The notes under the pieces were generated by a model. That model searched no databases. It was not told the DNA's origin and was given only the letters and a program-made list of their open reading frames with translations. This document shows, in pieces, positions 16,678 through 25,563 of a DNA stretch of 64,000 nucleotides; within the stretch, counting starts at the first letter, position 1, and every line of letters starts with the position of its first letter. The stretch lies in the NCBI GenBank assembly GCA_965202735.1, contig OZ241844.1:2604001-2668000 (forward strand), in the 5' to 3' direction. The DNA is from HK1 sp965202735 (GTDB lineage: Bacteria; Pseudomonadota; Gammaproteobacteria; HK1). Made by a program: the position numbers and the translations under genes.

Positions 16678-19600
16678 TGTACCTCCGCAGGCTTTCGATC
16701 CGTGCCCTGCCCGGCATCGATCCCGGGTTCACGTTCGAGCCCCCGGATGCGGGCATCAATCTCGTCGTCGGCCCGAACGCCATCGGCAAGAGCAGCCTGG
16801 CCCGTGCCCTCGGATACCTTCTGGCAAGCCACGCCTCCGACCCACCGGCCTTGTCCCTGGAAGCGGAGCTCGAGAGCGGCGACACCCGCTGGCAGGTCAG
16901 TCGCGACGGCAATCGGATCCTCTGGCGCCGGAACGGCGAGGCCGCATCGCGCCCGGTGCTTCCCGGGGCCGATCGGATCGGGCTGTTTCGCCTGTCGGTG
17001 GAGCACCTGCTCGACGATAACGACGCGAACGACAGGGAGCTGGCCGGGCGTCTGTGGCGCGAGCTGCGCGGCAACTTCGACCTGAACCAGCCCAGGATCG
17101 AGATCACCCCCAGGTTCGCCCGGCACGAGGCGCGCCGGCTGGCCAGCGCCGGCATCGAGCGTCGGCGCGTCGAGGGCGACTATGTGGATCTGCAGCGATG
17201 CGAAGCCGAGCTGCCCGATCTCGAACGGCGGATCGAGGAGGCGGTGGCGGCCGGAGCCCGATGCGAACACCTGGAACGGGCGCTCGAGCTCGCCGGCGCC
17301 ATCGACGCCCGGAAGGCGCGGGAGGCAGCACTCCAGGGCTTTCCGGCGGACATGGACTGCCTGCGAGGCGACGAGATCGAGCGGCTCGACGAGATGGAGC
17401 GCAAGGCACGGGCCCTGCATGAAGATCTGTACAGTCGGCGGCGTGACCGGGAAGCGGCGGAGGCCGATCTCGATCGCACCGGGCTCGCGCGATCGTCGCC
17501 CGAGCCGGAGGAAATTCACGCTGCCGAGGAACGGCTGCGGCGGCTCGGCGAGCAATCCGTCGAGCGCAGCACCGCCCACGCCGCCTGGATCGAGGCCGGC
17601 GCCGAGCTACGCGATACGACAGCGCAATTCAACGATGCCGGCGACCCGCCCCGGCTCGATGCCCGCGCCTGCCGGAACGCCGAAGCGATCGCGATACCGT
17701 TAATCGACGCACAGGCGCGCCGCCGCGAGCTGAAGGAGCGGCTCGGTCTCACTGGAGAGGCGCCGGAACCGGCGGAGATCGAACGCCATCGCAACGGCGT
17801 CGAGGCGTTGCGCGCCTGGCTGGCCGGGAACGCTGCCGGTCCGGGCCGTGCGCGGGCATCGGGCGCCTCGGCGCGGATCTTCTACTGGTTGTCCCTGGCT
17901 TTCGCTGCGTCCGCCGTCGTTGCCGCCGGCGTCGAGGGAGCGCTGGTCACTTTGGCTGGCGTCCTTGCGTCCCTGATCGCTTTCAGCCTCGGACTGTTCC
18001 TGCAACGTGCACGCCGGCCCGCCAACCCGCCACCGACCGCGGAGGCAAGACGCCGCTTCGATGAATCGGGTCTTTCGCCGCCGCCGCAATGGGACGAGCA
18101 CGCCGTGCGCCGTCACCTGAGAGAGGTGATAGAGAGCCGGCTGAACGAGCTGATACTGCAACAGACGAGGGCGGCGGGCTCGGAACGAACCGCGCTCCGG
18201 ATTCGGGAAGCCGACGGGGAGATCGAGGCGCTGGAGGCGCGACGGGCCGCGCTCGCCGCCGAGATCGGCTTCGACCCCCGGCTGCCGGTGGCGGAGTTCC
18301 AGCGCTTCATCCACCTTTGCTCCGAATGGGACAGGGCCCGAGCCTCGTACGCCCGGCACGGCGCCCGCCTGGAGCGTCTCGACCGGGAGATGGCTGAAAC
18401 CGCGCGCCTCGTCGGGGATTTTCTCGGCCGCTGGCGGGCGGTGGTCACGCCGGCGCCCGATGATTCCTCGGCCACCCCCGACCTGATCTCCCTGCGCAGT
18501 GCGTTCGACATTCTGAAACGGCGGATGGGTACGGCGGAAGAGACAGGTCACCGAATCCGGGCTTGTGCGAACGATATCCGGTCACTCGAGCAGCGAATGG
18601 CGGAGATCGGCACGGCAGAGCAGGCCCTGTTCACCCAGGCCGGAGTCGAATCGCGCGATCGAGCGGCGCTCGCCAACCGAATCGGGCGGCTGGCGCAATG
18701 GAGAGAGGCGAGAGACGCGCTGCAGGCGGCCGGCGCCAGGGAGAATCTGGTTCGCGACCAGCTTGCGGAGCAACCCGCGCTCGTCGCGCTCGCCGAAAGC
18801 GGCGAACGCGCACGAATGCGGGCGGAGGTCGCGGCCTCGCGGCGCGAGGCCGATGAGCACACTCTCCTGATTCGGGAACGAACTCGGATCGAGACCCGGC
18901 TGAACGACGCGGGCAGGGACCGCAAGCTGGAGCAGGCCGCCGCCGAGGAAGGCCGGGCGAGGCAGGATCTGGAGGACAAGTGCAACGAAGCCTTGCTCGC
19001 GGCGGCTACGCGCACGTTGCTCGACGATGTGGAGCAGGCGTTCGAGACGGAGCACGAGCCTGTCGTCCTGCGCCGGGCGCGGAAGCTGTTCGAGGAAGTG
19101 ACCGCGCGAGCCTTCGACCTGCGGCTTCGTGGCGACGGAACCTTCATCGCCCACGATGTCCGGCTGGATGCGCCGAGAGCGCTCTCGGAGCTTTCGTCAG
19201 GCACCCGGATGCAGTTGCTGCTCGCCCTTCGCATGGCCTGGATCGAGGCCCTTGAACAGGGCGGTGAAACGTTGCCGCTGTTTCTCGACGAGGCACTGAC
19301 CACCAGCGACGAAACGCGCTTTGCCGTGGTGGCGCAAAGCCTGGAACGGCTCGCTGGCCGCCAGATCTTCTATCTTTCCGCCCGTCGGCACGAGCCTGCG
19401 CTGTGGCGGCAGACCACCGGAGCCGGACCGGCGGTGATCGATCTGGCGGCGGTGCGCTTTCCCTCGCACGAGCTCCCGCGGGAGGTCCATACCGTCGAGA
19501 CGCCGCCCTCCCTTCCCGCCCCGAACGGCCGGAGCGCCGAGGAATACGCCAGCCTCCTGGGCGTGCCACCCCGCCCCGATCCGCACCGGCCGGAGGGAGG

Positions 19601-20231
19601 CATCCACCTGTTCCACCTGCTACGCGACGACCTGCCGCTTCTTCACACCCTGATGGACACCTGGCGCATCGACAGTCTCGGTCAACTCGAAAGCCTGCTC
19701 GCGAGCGACGCCGCGCAGACCGCTCTCCCCGCCGAGGATCTGCGTCGCCGGCTCGGGCGCCGGTGCCAGGCCGTTCGAACGTGGACCGAGCTGTGGCGCC
19801 AGGGCCGAGGCCGGCCCGTCGACCGGGGGGTGCTGGAGCAGTGCTCCGCGGTATCGGCCACGTTCATCGATCGGGTCGCGGATCTCGCCGGGCGCGTACA
19901 AGGCGACGGCGAATCGCTGGTTCAGGCGCTGCGCGTCGGCGAGATCGAGCGTTTTCGGCGCAGCAGGATCGACGAGCTTGAGCAGTGGCTGGCCGTCGAG
20001 GGCTTCACCGACGATCAGGAGCGGCTGAGCGACGAGGACCGCCGCCGTCTGACGTTACAGCGGTTGGCGCCGGGGTCGGCGACCGAAGCCTCCGACGTCA
20101 ATCTGATGGTGAGCTGGCTGGAGGCGAAATCTCCACTCGGGCAAGGCGGGCAAGGCGGAGACAGGGAGCTCGAACAACGGAGAAGCGTTACGCATGGCCG
20201 GAAGGCCACTGGAGCTGGCCCATCGGCGTGA
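16677..20231 (+). CDS. YhaN/SbcC-like AAA ATPase with central membrane hairpin and extra C-terminal region
   Basis: A 1184-residue SMC/Rad50-type ATPase. Walker A is VGPNAIGKSS (residues 31-40), the ABC signature LSSGTRMQL lies near residue 838 and Walker B LPLFLDEALTTSD near 866, with long coiled coils between. At residues 400-443, where Rad50 carries a zinc hook, there are two hydrophobic helices (about WLSLAFAASAVVAAGV and VTLAGVLASLIAFSLGLFL). This is the arrangement of YhaN, which tethers the complex to the membrane. About 260 residues after the ATPase head are not standard for the family. The final 25 or so residues overlap a RidA-like fragment in another frame, so the 3' end may have been altered by a junction. 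Confidence 0.85.
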   Translation: MYLRRLSIRALPGIDPGFTFEPPDAGINLVVGPNAIGKSSLARALGYLLASHASDPPALSLEAELESGDTRWQVSRDGNRILWRRNGEAASRPVLPGADRIGLFRLSVEHLLDDNDANDRELAGRLWRELRGNFDLNQPRIEITPRFARHEARRLASAGIERRRVEGDYVDLQRCEAELPDLERRIEEAVAAGARCEHLERALELAGAIDARKAREAALQGFPADMDCLRGDEIERLDEMERKARALHEDLYSRRRDREAAEADLDRTGLARSSPEPEEIHAAEERLRRLGEQSVERSTAHAAWIEAGAELRDTTAQFNDAGDPPRLDARACRNAEAIAIPLIDAQARRRELKERLGLTGEAPEPAEIERHRNGVEALRAWLAGNAAGPGRARASGASARIFYWLSLAFAASAVVAAGVEGALVTLAGVLASLIAFSLGLFLQRARRPANPPPTAEARRRFDESGLSPPPQWDEHAVRRHLREVIESRLNELILQQTRAAGSERTALRIREADGEIEALEARRAALAAEIGFDPRLPVAEFQRFIHLCSEWDRARASYARHGARLERLDREMAETARLVGDFLGRWRAVVTPAPDDSSATPDLISLRSAFDILKRRMGTAEETGHRIRACANDIRSLEQRMAEIGTAEQALFTQAGVESRDRAALANRIGRLAQWREARDALQAAGARENLVRDQLAEQPALVALAESGERARMRAEVAASRREADEHTLLIRERTRIETRLNDAGRDRKLEQAAAEEGRARQDLEDKCNEALLAAATRTLLDDVEQAFETEHEPVVLRRARKLFEEVTARAFDLRLRGDGTFIAHDVRLDAPRALSELSSGTRMQLLLALRMAWIEALEQGGETLPLFLDEALTTSDETRFAVVAQSLERLAGRQIFYLSARRHEPALWRQTTGAGPAVIDLAAVRFPSHELPREVHTVETPPSLPAPNGRSAEEYASLLGVPPRPDPHRPEGGIHLFHLLRDDLPLLHTLMDTWRIDSLGQLESLLASDAAQTALPAEDLRRRLGRRCQAVRTWTELWRQGRGRPVDRGVLEQCSAVSATFIDRVADLAGRVQGDGESLVQALRVGEIERFRRSRIDELEQWLAVEGFTDDQERLSDEDRRRLTLQRLAPGSATEASDVNLMVSWLEAKSPLGQGGQGGDRELEQRRSVTHGRKATGAGPSA

Positions 20232-20404
20232 CCCACAGGCACGGGGTCCGCTGCGGGGAGATGGTGTGGGTCGGCGGCCAAGTGGACCTCACCCCGGACG
20301 GGAAGGCCGGCGCGCGCGCGCCGCCGCCGCTCCTTGTCCGCAAGGAACGCGCGCACCCGGTCGAGGTCGACTCCGAAGTCTTCATCCATGGCGGGCCACT
20401 ATAG
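20177..20404 (+). pseudogene. RidA-family protein, N-terminal fragment
   Basis: From about 20177 one frame reads EKRYAWPEGHWSWPIGVTHR then HGVRCGEMVWVGGQVDLTPD. This resembles the N-terminus of RidA/YjgF-type proteins. After TPDGK it degenerates into arginine/proline-rich sequence and stops at 20404. There is no start codon in place and about two thirds of the family length is missing. It overlaps the end of the YhaN-like gene in a different frame. I treat it as a relic; the family call rests on short similarity only. Confidence 0.45.
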
Positions 20405-21029
20405 TCGGTTGCCGGCGGCCGCGCCTTCGCGAACGACGGAATTCCGCTGCTTCAGTGTCGAGACGATCGGCGAAAGCGGAACCCTGGTGCCGGCCAGGGT
20501 GTTCTGGTGAGCACCGGAGGTCACTGGTGGACCGACAGCGACAATCCGAGCTGCGAGCCGCGTCGGTCGGCGGCGGCGACGAGAGCGTCGGCGGAGTGGC
20601 ATGATGGGCGGGCACGGGCGGTGGCGTCTCCGCCAAGTACGGCATCGACCCGGCCTGAAACCACCAGATGTCGCAGCGGGCGCCATGGCGCTCTGCCGCT
20701 CCGAACGCACCGGTTCACGTGGCAGCTCATCGTAACCCCTTGATGTAGATAGCGTTCACGTCCAGAAATCCGTCTCCAGCCATCAATGAGGCCGGGGAGT
20801 GAGGACAGACCGCACCGACACGCAGACCCCTGCATCGTGTGGTCACGGAAATGCGGCAGAGTGCGCTCCGCCCGAGACGACTTGAACGATTTTCCGCGAC
20901 GACATGCCCCACAAGTTTGGAAAACATGGTAGATGTACATAATCCCCCGCAGCCAGTGCAGGGATACGGCCGCAGCCGGGAACACGAGTGAGTCGTGATA
21001 TCGGAGCGAATGCCATGGGAGGAGGCGCC
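20405..21029. other. Long non-coding stretch, no gene recognised
   Basis: About 600 bp with lower GC in its right half (20740-20990). Open frames on both strands are short, lack ribosome sites and show no family resemblance. The right part presumably carries the promoter for the toxin locus. I see no clear -35/-10 pair or hairpin terminator. Confidence 0.4.
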
Positions 21030-21626
21030 ATGTCTGTCGTGATGACCGCTGCTCACCCCGAGGATGTGAATGCGGGCGCGTCGACGGTCGCGGAAACCAC
21101 CCGGGAATTTGTCGCCCGCTGCCAGGCTGCGACCAATGTCTTTCTGCTGTGCTTCATTCTCTGGCGTGGGAACCGCAGAATTCGCGGGAAGCTGGAGAAG
21201 CTGCGCAAGCTCGTTTCAAGTCTGACCATCGAGGACGAAGACGAGCGTACGAAGCTTCGTGAGCCCGCCCGCCGGCTTGGAAAGTGTGTCGACGAGCTGG
21301 ACGTCGTGCACGGGAAGTGGGTGGGCGAGATTGTGCCTCGGATCCCGAGCTGCATTCCGTTGAGGGGTTGGTTCGGGCCAGGAGTCGCACGCCAACTGGA
21401 AGAGCTCGCGTGCATGACCGAGGATATTGCAGAGACGCTGGCGCTTGCCGCGAGCGGTGACTTTGCGCAGTTGGTCAGGCAGGAGCTTGACGCGTCGGAC
21501 ATCGGAACGGCCCAGGGCCACGAGACCGCTTGGGTAACCGGTCTCGTATGGCTGCGCGCAAAATCGAAGTGTCGAACAGCTTCGCGCGCAACCGCAAGAA
21601 ACTCTCCAGAAAATACCCCGAGCTGA
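21030..21626 (+). CDS. Uncharacterised protein paired with a RelE-like toxin (candidate antitoxin partner)
   Basis: A 198-residue protein of unknown family. ATG 21030 is chosen because GGAGGAGG lies 5 bp upstream; a GTG at 20988 is an alternative. It has a short hydrophobic segment (NVFLLCFILW, about residues 38-47) followed by a basic helix (RRIRGKLEKLRKLVSSL) and a long helical region. The last 79 bp overlap the toxin gene in another frame, and the terminal serine/arginine-rich tail looks like out-of-frame toxin sequence. The overlap and order suggest co-expression. It does not resemble the usual RelB/PHD or Xre antitoxins, so the antitoxin role is inference. Confidence 0.5.
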   Translation: MSVVMTAAHPEDVNAGASTVAETTREFVARCQAATNVFLLCFILWRGNRRIRGKLEKLRKLVSSLTIEDEDERTKLREPARRLGKCVDELDVVHGKWVGEIVPRIPSCIPLRGWFGPGVARQLEELACMTEDIAETLALAASGDFAQLVRQELDASDIGTAQGHETAWVTGLVWLRAKSKCRTASRATARNSPENTPS

Positions 21627-22177
21627 ACGACGAAGTCGGGGTCGTGCTGGAGCGGGTCGCCAATTCGGGGCCTGCGGCGACGGCCGACAAGATCCCCGGT
21701 CTGGATGGCCACCCCGTATTCAAGGAACGTTTGCGGCTTCGCAACCAGGGACGGCGCGGCGCCGCCCGAATCATCTACTTCTGCGATAGCCGTAGAGTGT
21801 GTGCGTTGTTCCTGTTCGTGAAGGCGGATCGGGAGGATGTGCCCGCGAAGGAGATACGGGATGCCCTGAAAGCGGCCGACCTTCTCGGACCTGACGAATC
21901 ACCGCTCCGCGGAGGGGCGCGCCACGGGAGAAGTGACGGCTGCCCGCCGCCGGAAGGGTCGTTCCGAATCCGCCATCCCGCATCCACGCGATCCGGAGAT
22001 GGCCCCGCTCACTCCGTCCCCGCATGCGCCCCGATGCGTTTCGCCACGAACCAGTACGTCCGCCTCGCGGTCCACGCGGCGAAGACCGCCGCCGCGAAGC
22101 CGATCATGCCGATGAACAGCGGACCGCCGTCGGTACGGAACGAGATGGGGACGATGCGGTCGCGGAACGCCTCGTAG
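21548..22177 (+). CDS. RelE/ParE-superfamily toxin with unusual C-terminal read-through
   Basis: From ATG 21548 the first 110 or so residues match RelE-type toxins: IEVSNSFARNRKKLSRKYPE, KIPGLDGHPVFKERLRLRNQ, GRRGAARIIYFCDSRRV and LFLFVKADREDVPAKEIRD. Proteins of this group act as ribosome-dependent mRNA interferases or gyrase poisons. After LKAADLLGPDESPL the frame runs on for about 90 low-complexity residues. These overlap the convergent membrane-protein gene by 169 bp, so the original stop has probably been lost. The ATG lies inside the preceding gene, as in many toxin-antitoxin pairs. Confidence 0.72.
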   Translation: MAARKIEVSNSFARNRKKLSRKYPELNDEVGVVLERVANSGPAATADKIPGLDGHPVFKERLRLRNQGRRGAARIIYFCDSRRVCALFLFVKADREDVPAKEIRDALKAADLLGPDESPLRGGARHGRSDGCPPPEGSFRIRHPASTRSGDGPAHSVPACAPMRFATNQYVRLAVHAAKTAAAKPIMPMNSGPPSVRNEMGTMRSRNAS

Positions 22178-22554
22178 CGCGACCACGACTGGTGGCGGTC
22201 GAGGTCGTTGACCTCGACGATCTGGCGCTCGCCATGGTCCTCGACCACCCGGAAGGACCGCCGCCCGGAGAGCACCGCGTCGCCGCCTCCCTCGGTCTCG
22301 GGCAGGAGAAACGTCCGGGCCGCGCCGTCGGCCGCCGCCTCCGGCAGCGCCTCCCATCGCAGGAAGCGGTAGCCGGCCCCGCCCGGCTCGTGGACGACGA
22401 CCACGAACTCCGCCGGCGGCTCCGCGCCATCGAGCCGGCCGCTGCCGAGCAGGAGCGGGGAGCCGGCCTGCCACGCCCAGATGGCGCCGGCCGCGACCAC
22501 CATGAAGGTGCACCCGGCCATGAACAGCGCGAACAGCGGCTTGATGCGGGTCAC
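22009..22554 (-). CDS. Predicted inner-membrane protein of unknown function
   Basis: A 181-residue protein starting at GTG 22554 (TRIKPLFALFMAG). Two hydrophobic segments frame a soluble domain: residues 8-30 (LFALFMAGCTFMVVAAGAIW) and about 146-162 (LFIGMIGFAAAVFAAW). The middle, predicted periplasmic, includes FRVVEDHGERQIVEVNDLDR. The start overlaps the stop of the upstream methyltransferase (GTGA), so they are cotranscribed. No family recognised. Confidence 0.65.
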   Translation of the reverse strand: MTRIKPLFALFMAGCTFMVVAAGAIWAWQAGSPLLLGSGRLDGAEPPAEFVVVVHEPGGAGYRFLRWEALPEAAADGAARTFLLPETEGGGDAVLSGRRSFRVVEDHGERQIVEVNDLDRHQSWSRYEAFRDRIVPISFRTDGGPLFIGMIGFAAAVFAAWTARRTYWFVAKRIGAHAGTE

Positions 22555-23408
22555 GTTCGTCTCGGTCCGCCTTGCGCGCGCGCAGGCGCCCCGGACGCCG
22601 TGGTCCTCCGCACAGACGCAGACCGGACCGGCCTGCGGGCGCGCAGGTGGCCCGGACGCAGCTCGCCGCCGTCCACGACGACCTTCTTCTTCGTCGTGCT
22701 CTCCAGGCGCTGCGCCGCCGCCTCGGGTCCCAGATGCTCGACGAGGCGCGGATAGCTGCCGCCGGTCAGGGCCGCGAGCTCGTCCTCGACGGCTTCCGCA
22801 TACCAGGCGTTGCGGTCGCGCCACTCGACGTCGGTGAACCCGCACGTCCCGACCAGCGCGGCCGAAGCCTCGATGCTCTCCAGCCGCAGCGTGAGGCCGA
22901 CCACGTCGAGCCACTGGCGCATCGCCGGCGTCGGCTCGAGCCCGTTGCCGAACCAGTCGCTCACCGCCATCCATCCTCCCGGAGCCAGCACCCGGTGGAT
23001 GTCCTCGTACAGGGCGCGCTTGTCCGGGATGTGGATCATGGAATCCTTGCTGAACACCACGTCGAACGCCCCGTCCTCGAACGGGAACGGGCCGGGCGAG
23101 ACCATCCGGACCGACACGCGGTCGGCGAGCCCAGCCGCCTCCACCCGGGCCGCGGCCCGGGCCACGAGCGGCGCCTCGACGTCGATGCCGGTGACGTGGG
23201 CGGCCCCGAAGCGCTCGACGAGCAGGACGTCGACCGCGCCGAGGCCGCAGCCGACATCCAGGACCCGCGCGCCCTCGATCGGCGTGCCGTCGACGATGCG
23301 GGCGACCTCCTCCTCGCCGCCCGGGGAGAGGAACCCCTCGCCCCACATCCATTCGAGCCCGGCGACGAAGGTCTCGCCGTACTCGTCGTGGTGATCGCGC
23401 GCGCTCAT
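22551..23408 (-). CDS. SAM-dependent methyltransferase, phosphoethanolamine / dimethylglycine N-methyltransferase-like
   Basis: A 285-residue class I methyltransferase. SAM-binding motif I is RVLDVGCGLGAVDVLL (residues 48-63), the acidic residue follows in VTGIDVEAP, and motif IV-like VVFSKDSMIHIPDK precedes LAPGGWMAVSDW. EYGETFVAGLEWMWGEGFLS at the N-terminus and NAWYAEAVEDELAAL near the C-terminus resemble phosphobase and glycine-betaine pathway N-methyltransferases. The substrate cannot be fixed. The last 40 residues are basic and poorly conserved. It lies downstream of a hydroxyacid dehydrogenase (16-bp gap) and overlaps the next gene by 4 bp. Confidence 0.75.
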   Translation of the reverse strand: MSARDHHDEYGETFVAGLEWMWGEGFLSPGGEEEVARIVDGTPIEGARVLDVGCGLGAVDVLLVERFGAAHVTGIDVEAPLVARAAARVEAAGLADRVSVRMVSPGPFPFEDGAFDVVFSKDSMIHIPDKRALYEDIHRVLAPGGWMAVSDWFGNGLEPTPAMRQWLDVVGLTLRLESIEASAALVGTCGFTDVEWRDRNAWYAEAVEDELAALTGGSYPRLVEHLGPEAAAQRLESTTKKKVVVDGGELRPGHLRARRPVRSASVRRTTASGAPARAQGGPRRT

Positions 23409-23424
23409 GCGGCCTCCCCTCGGG

Positions 23425-24408
23425 TCAGGGCATCAGGTGCCGGTTCACCACGACATCGGGGTCGAGACGCCCGTCGAAGCAGTCGAGCACGTTGCGCACC
23501 GAGTACTCCGCCATCCGCATCGACGACTCGATGGTCACCCCGGCGCAGTGCGGGCTCACGATGAGGTTGTCGAAGCCGAGGAGCGGGTGGTCGGTACGCG
23601 GAGGGGTCGGCTCGGACGCGAACACGTCGAGGCCGGCGCCGCCAATCCGGTGCGCCTGAAGGGCGGCGAGGAGCGCATCCTCGGCCACCACCCCGCCGCG
23701 CGCGGTGTTGACCACCAACGCGGTCGGCTTCATCAGCGCAAGCTCCCTCTCGCCGATGATCCCCCGGGTCTCCTCGTTGAGCGGCGTGTGCACGGTCACC
23801 GCGTCCATCTCCGGCAGCGCCGCGTGCAGGTCGCCGACCACGGCGCAGCCCGCCGCCTCCATCACGGACCGCTCGACGTAGGGGTCGCACGCATGGACGT
23901 TCATGCCGAACCCGGCCGCCCGCGGCGCCACCCGGCTCCCGGTGCGGCCGAAGCCGATGATGAGCAGGTTCCGGCCGGCGAGGTCGAGCGGCTTCATCGA
24001 GACCCGGGCCGCCTCGAACCGGCCGGCGCGGACCGCGGCGTCGTTCTCGCGGGCGTTCTTCGCGAGCGCGAGCAGCAGGAACATCGCGTGCTCGGCGACG
24101 GAGACCGAGTTGGCGAGCGGCGTGATGGTCACCGGAACCGAACGCTCCGCCGCGGCGGCGATGTCCACCGCGTCGTAGCCGACGCCGTGGCGCGAGATGA
24201 TCGCGAGCCGCGGACCCGCGTCGATCACCGAGCGGTCGATCACCGCGGTACGCACCACGATCGCGTCCGCATCGACGATGCGGCGCCGGATCTCGTCCGG
24301 GTCGCGGCCTTCGTAGACGTCGATGTCGACATCGTCGCGGGCCGCCGCCAGCGCGTGACCGCGTTCGTGGACCCGCTGGATGAACAGGACCCTCTTCGTC
24401 GCGGCCAT
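23425..24408 (-). CDS. D-isomer-specific 2-hydroxyacid dehydrogenase
   Basis: A 327-residue NAD-dependent dehydrogenase of the SerA/LdhA superfamily. The catalytic-domain stretch is ISRHGVGYDAVDI. The Rossmann fold is LLIIGFGRTGSRVAPRAAGF, the catalytic Arg is in VVNTARGGVV, and the His is in NLIVSPHCAGVT. It lacks an ACT domain, so it is not a regulated SerA. It probably reduces or oxidises a small 2-oxo/2-hydroxy acid. Its 5' end (24360-24430) is partly duplicated 132 bp upstream. It sits next to an RraA-like aldolase on the same strand, a common pairing in oxo-acid metabolism. Confidence 0.85.
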   Translation of the reverse strand: MAATKRVLFIQRVHERGHALAAARDDVDIDVYEGRDPDEIRRRIVDADAIVVRTAVIDRSVIDAGPRLAIISRHGVGYDAVDIAAAAERSVPVTITPLANSVSVAEHAMFLLLALAKNARENDAAVRAGRFEAARVSMKPLDLAGRNLLIIGFGRTGSRVAPRAAGFGMNVHACDPYVERSVMEAAGCAVVGDLHAALPEMDAVTVHTPLNEETRGIIGERELALMKPTALVVNTARGGVVAEDALLAALQAHRIGGAGLDVFASEPTPPRTDHPLLGFDNLIVSPHCAGVTIESSMRMAEYSVRNVLDCFDGRLDPDVVVNRHLMP

Positions 24409-24564
24409 TCAGGGAGTCTCCGGCGAGTCGCCCGGCGCCCGTCCCGGGGCGGCGGCGTGAACACCGCATCGGCCCGTCGCCGACGCGGAACCGCGTCCGC
24501 GGACCCGCTGGATGAACAGGACCCTCTTCGTCGCGGGGGCCATTCAGTGGATCTCCGCCGAGTC
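24360..24564. repeat. Direct duplication of the dehydrogenase 5' end
   Basis: Positions 24360-24430 and 24492-24564 share about 85-90% of bases, including CCGCTGGATGAACAGGACC and the segment encoding the dehydrogenase start (ATKRVLFIQRV). The downstream copy holds the true gene start. The other copy abuts the 3' end of the RraA-like gene and may have recoded its last residues. Confidence 0.8.
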
Positions 24565-25245
24565 CGCCATCGCGCGCTTCAGGGTGTCGATGCCGAATCC
24601 GTCGGAGCGTGCGGCGGCGAGGATGACCGCCTCCCGGCGCGTCAGCAGATCGACGGCCGCCGGAAGCTCCGCGACCGCCTCGCGCGGGACGACCACCGCG
24701 CCGTGACGGTCCGCGTGCACGAGGTCGCCGTCGCCGACCGTCATGCCGGCCACGTTCACCTGCCCGCCGAAGTCCACGATGTGGCCGTGGGCGTGGCTCG
24801 GGCCGACCTTGCCCGCGAGAAGCTGGAAGCCGGGTGCGCAGTCGCCGAGGTCGCGCATGGAGCCGTTGGTCACGCAGCCGAGCGCGCCGAGACCCTTGTG
24901 CACGGCGGTGTTGACCTCGCCCCAGAACGCGCCGAACCCCGGGCTGGGGTCGAGGTCCTGGATCACCACGACGGTCGGCCCCGGCGGCGCCGCCACGTAC
25001 TCGTAGTACGCGGCGCGCTTCGCCCTGACCGCGCCGGGCGGCAGCGGCGACGGCTCGACGGACCGGAACGTCGCGGTCCGGGCGTAGCCGACGACCGGCC
25101 TCAGGCCGGGGTCGAGGCAGTGCAGATGCTCCACGGTGAAGCCGGTGGCCCGCCGGTGCGGCGCCACCACCTCGAGCGCGTTGCAGATCGTCGGCGTGTC
25201 CCATGCGCGCAGCGCGTCCAGCGCCGCGGGGTCGATTGCGGTCAT
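24544..25245 (-). CDS. RraA-like / 4-hydroxy-4-methyl-2-oxoglutarate aldolase family protein
   Basis: A 233-residue protein with the RraA/HMG-aldolase fold. Visible parts are DTPTICNALEVVAP, WGEVNTAVHKGLGALGCVTN, GSMRDLGDC (substrate Arg, Asp), GGQVNVAGMTVGDGDLVHAD and HGAVVVPRE. The family includes divalent-metal aldolases that cleave 4-carboxy-4-hydroxy-2-oxoadipate and oxaloacetate, as well as RNase E inhibitors. The GSxRD core favours an enzyme. ATG 25245 is chosen because it fits the family N-terminus. The final residues (ADSAEIH) lie in the duplicated dehydrogenase 5' segment. Confidence 0.8.
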   Translation of the reverse strand: MTAIDPAALDALRAWDTPTICNALEVVAPHRRATGFTVEHLHCLDPGLRPVVGYARTATFRSVEPSPLPPGAVRAKRAAYYEYVAAPPGPTVVVIQDLDPSPGFGAFWGEVNTAVHKGLGALGCVTNGSMRDLGDCAPGFQLLAGKVGPSHAHGHIVDFGGQVNVAGMTVGDGDLVHADRHGAVVVPREAVAELPAAVDLLTRREAVILAAARSDGFGIDTLKRAMADSAEIH

Positions 25246-25331
25246 CGTCGTCCTCTCGAATCGGGCAGCGGGCAATCCGGCTGCGTTTCTACGCGCAATG
25301 GCGGACCGGCTCAACCACGCTGCCGGCATCC

Positions 25332-25453
25332 CAGCGATTCCCGCCAACGCCCTGAGAGGCCGCACCGCGGTGGGATTCCGGCACGATCCCGGCCCTCGGG
25401 GCGCCGGGCCGAGGGGAGCTCGGGAGCATGATTCCGCCTGGCGGGAATCGCTG
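25332..25453. mobile_element. MITE-like family B, copy 2
   Basis: A 122-bp element with perfect 14-bp terminal inverted repeats CAGCGATTCCCGCC. It is flanked by an exact 9-bp direct repeat CCGGCATCC (25323-25331 and 25454-25462). It is oriented opposite to copies 1 and 5, with the internal hairpin TTCCGCC-T-GGCGGGAA at the right end. Confidence 0.95.
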
Positions 25454-25563
25454 CCGGCATCCTGTTGCCGGCATCCGCGTCCCGGACGCACGTCCGATGG
25501 GCGAGATCTCTCGTCTCCGCGGTCCCGGGAGATCCCGGAAGCGGGGTCGGTGGCGGCCGCCGG

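Noticed and set aside
20015..20389. Minus-strand frame starting MDEDFGVDLDRVRAFLADKE
   Set aside because: The first 20 residues look protein-like, but the rest is antisense to the RidA fragment and YhaN 3' end. The support was too thin to list as a gene.
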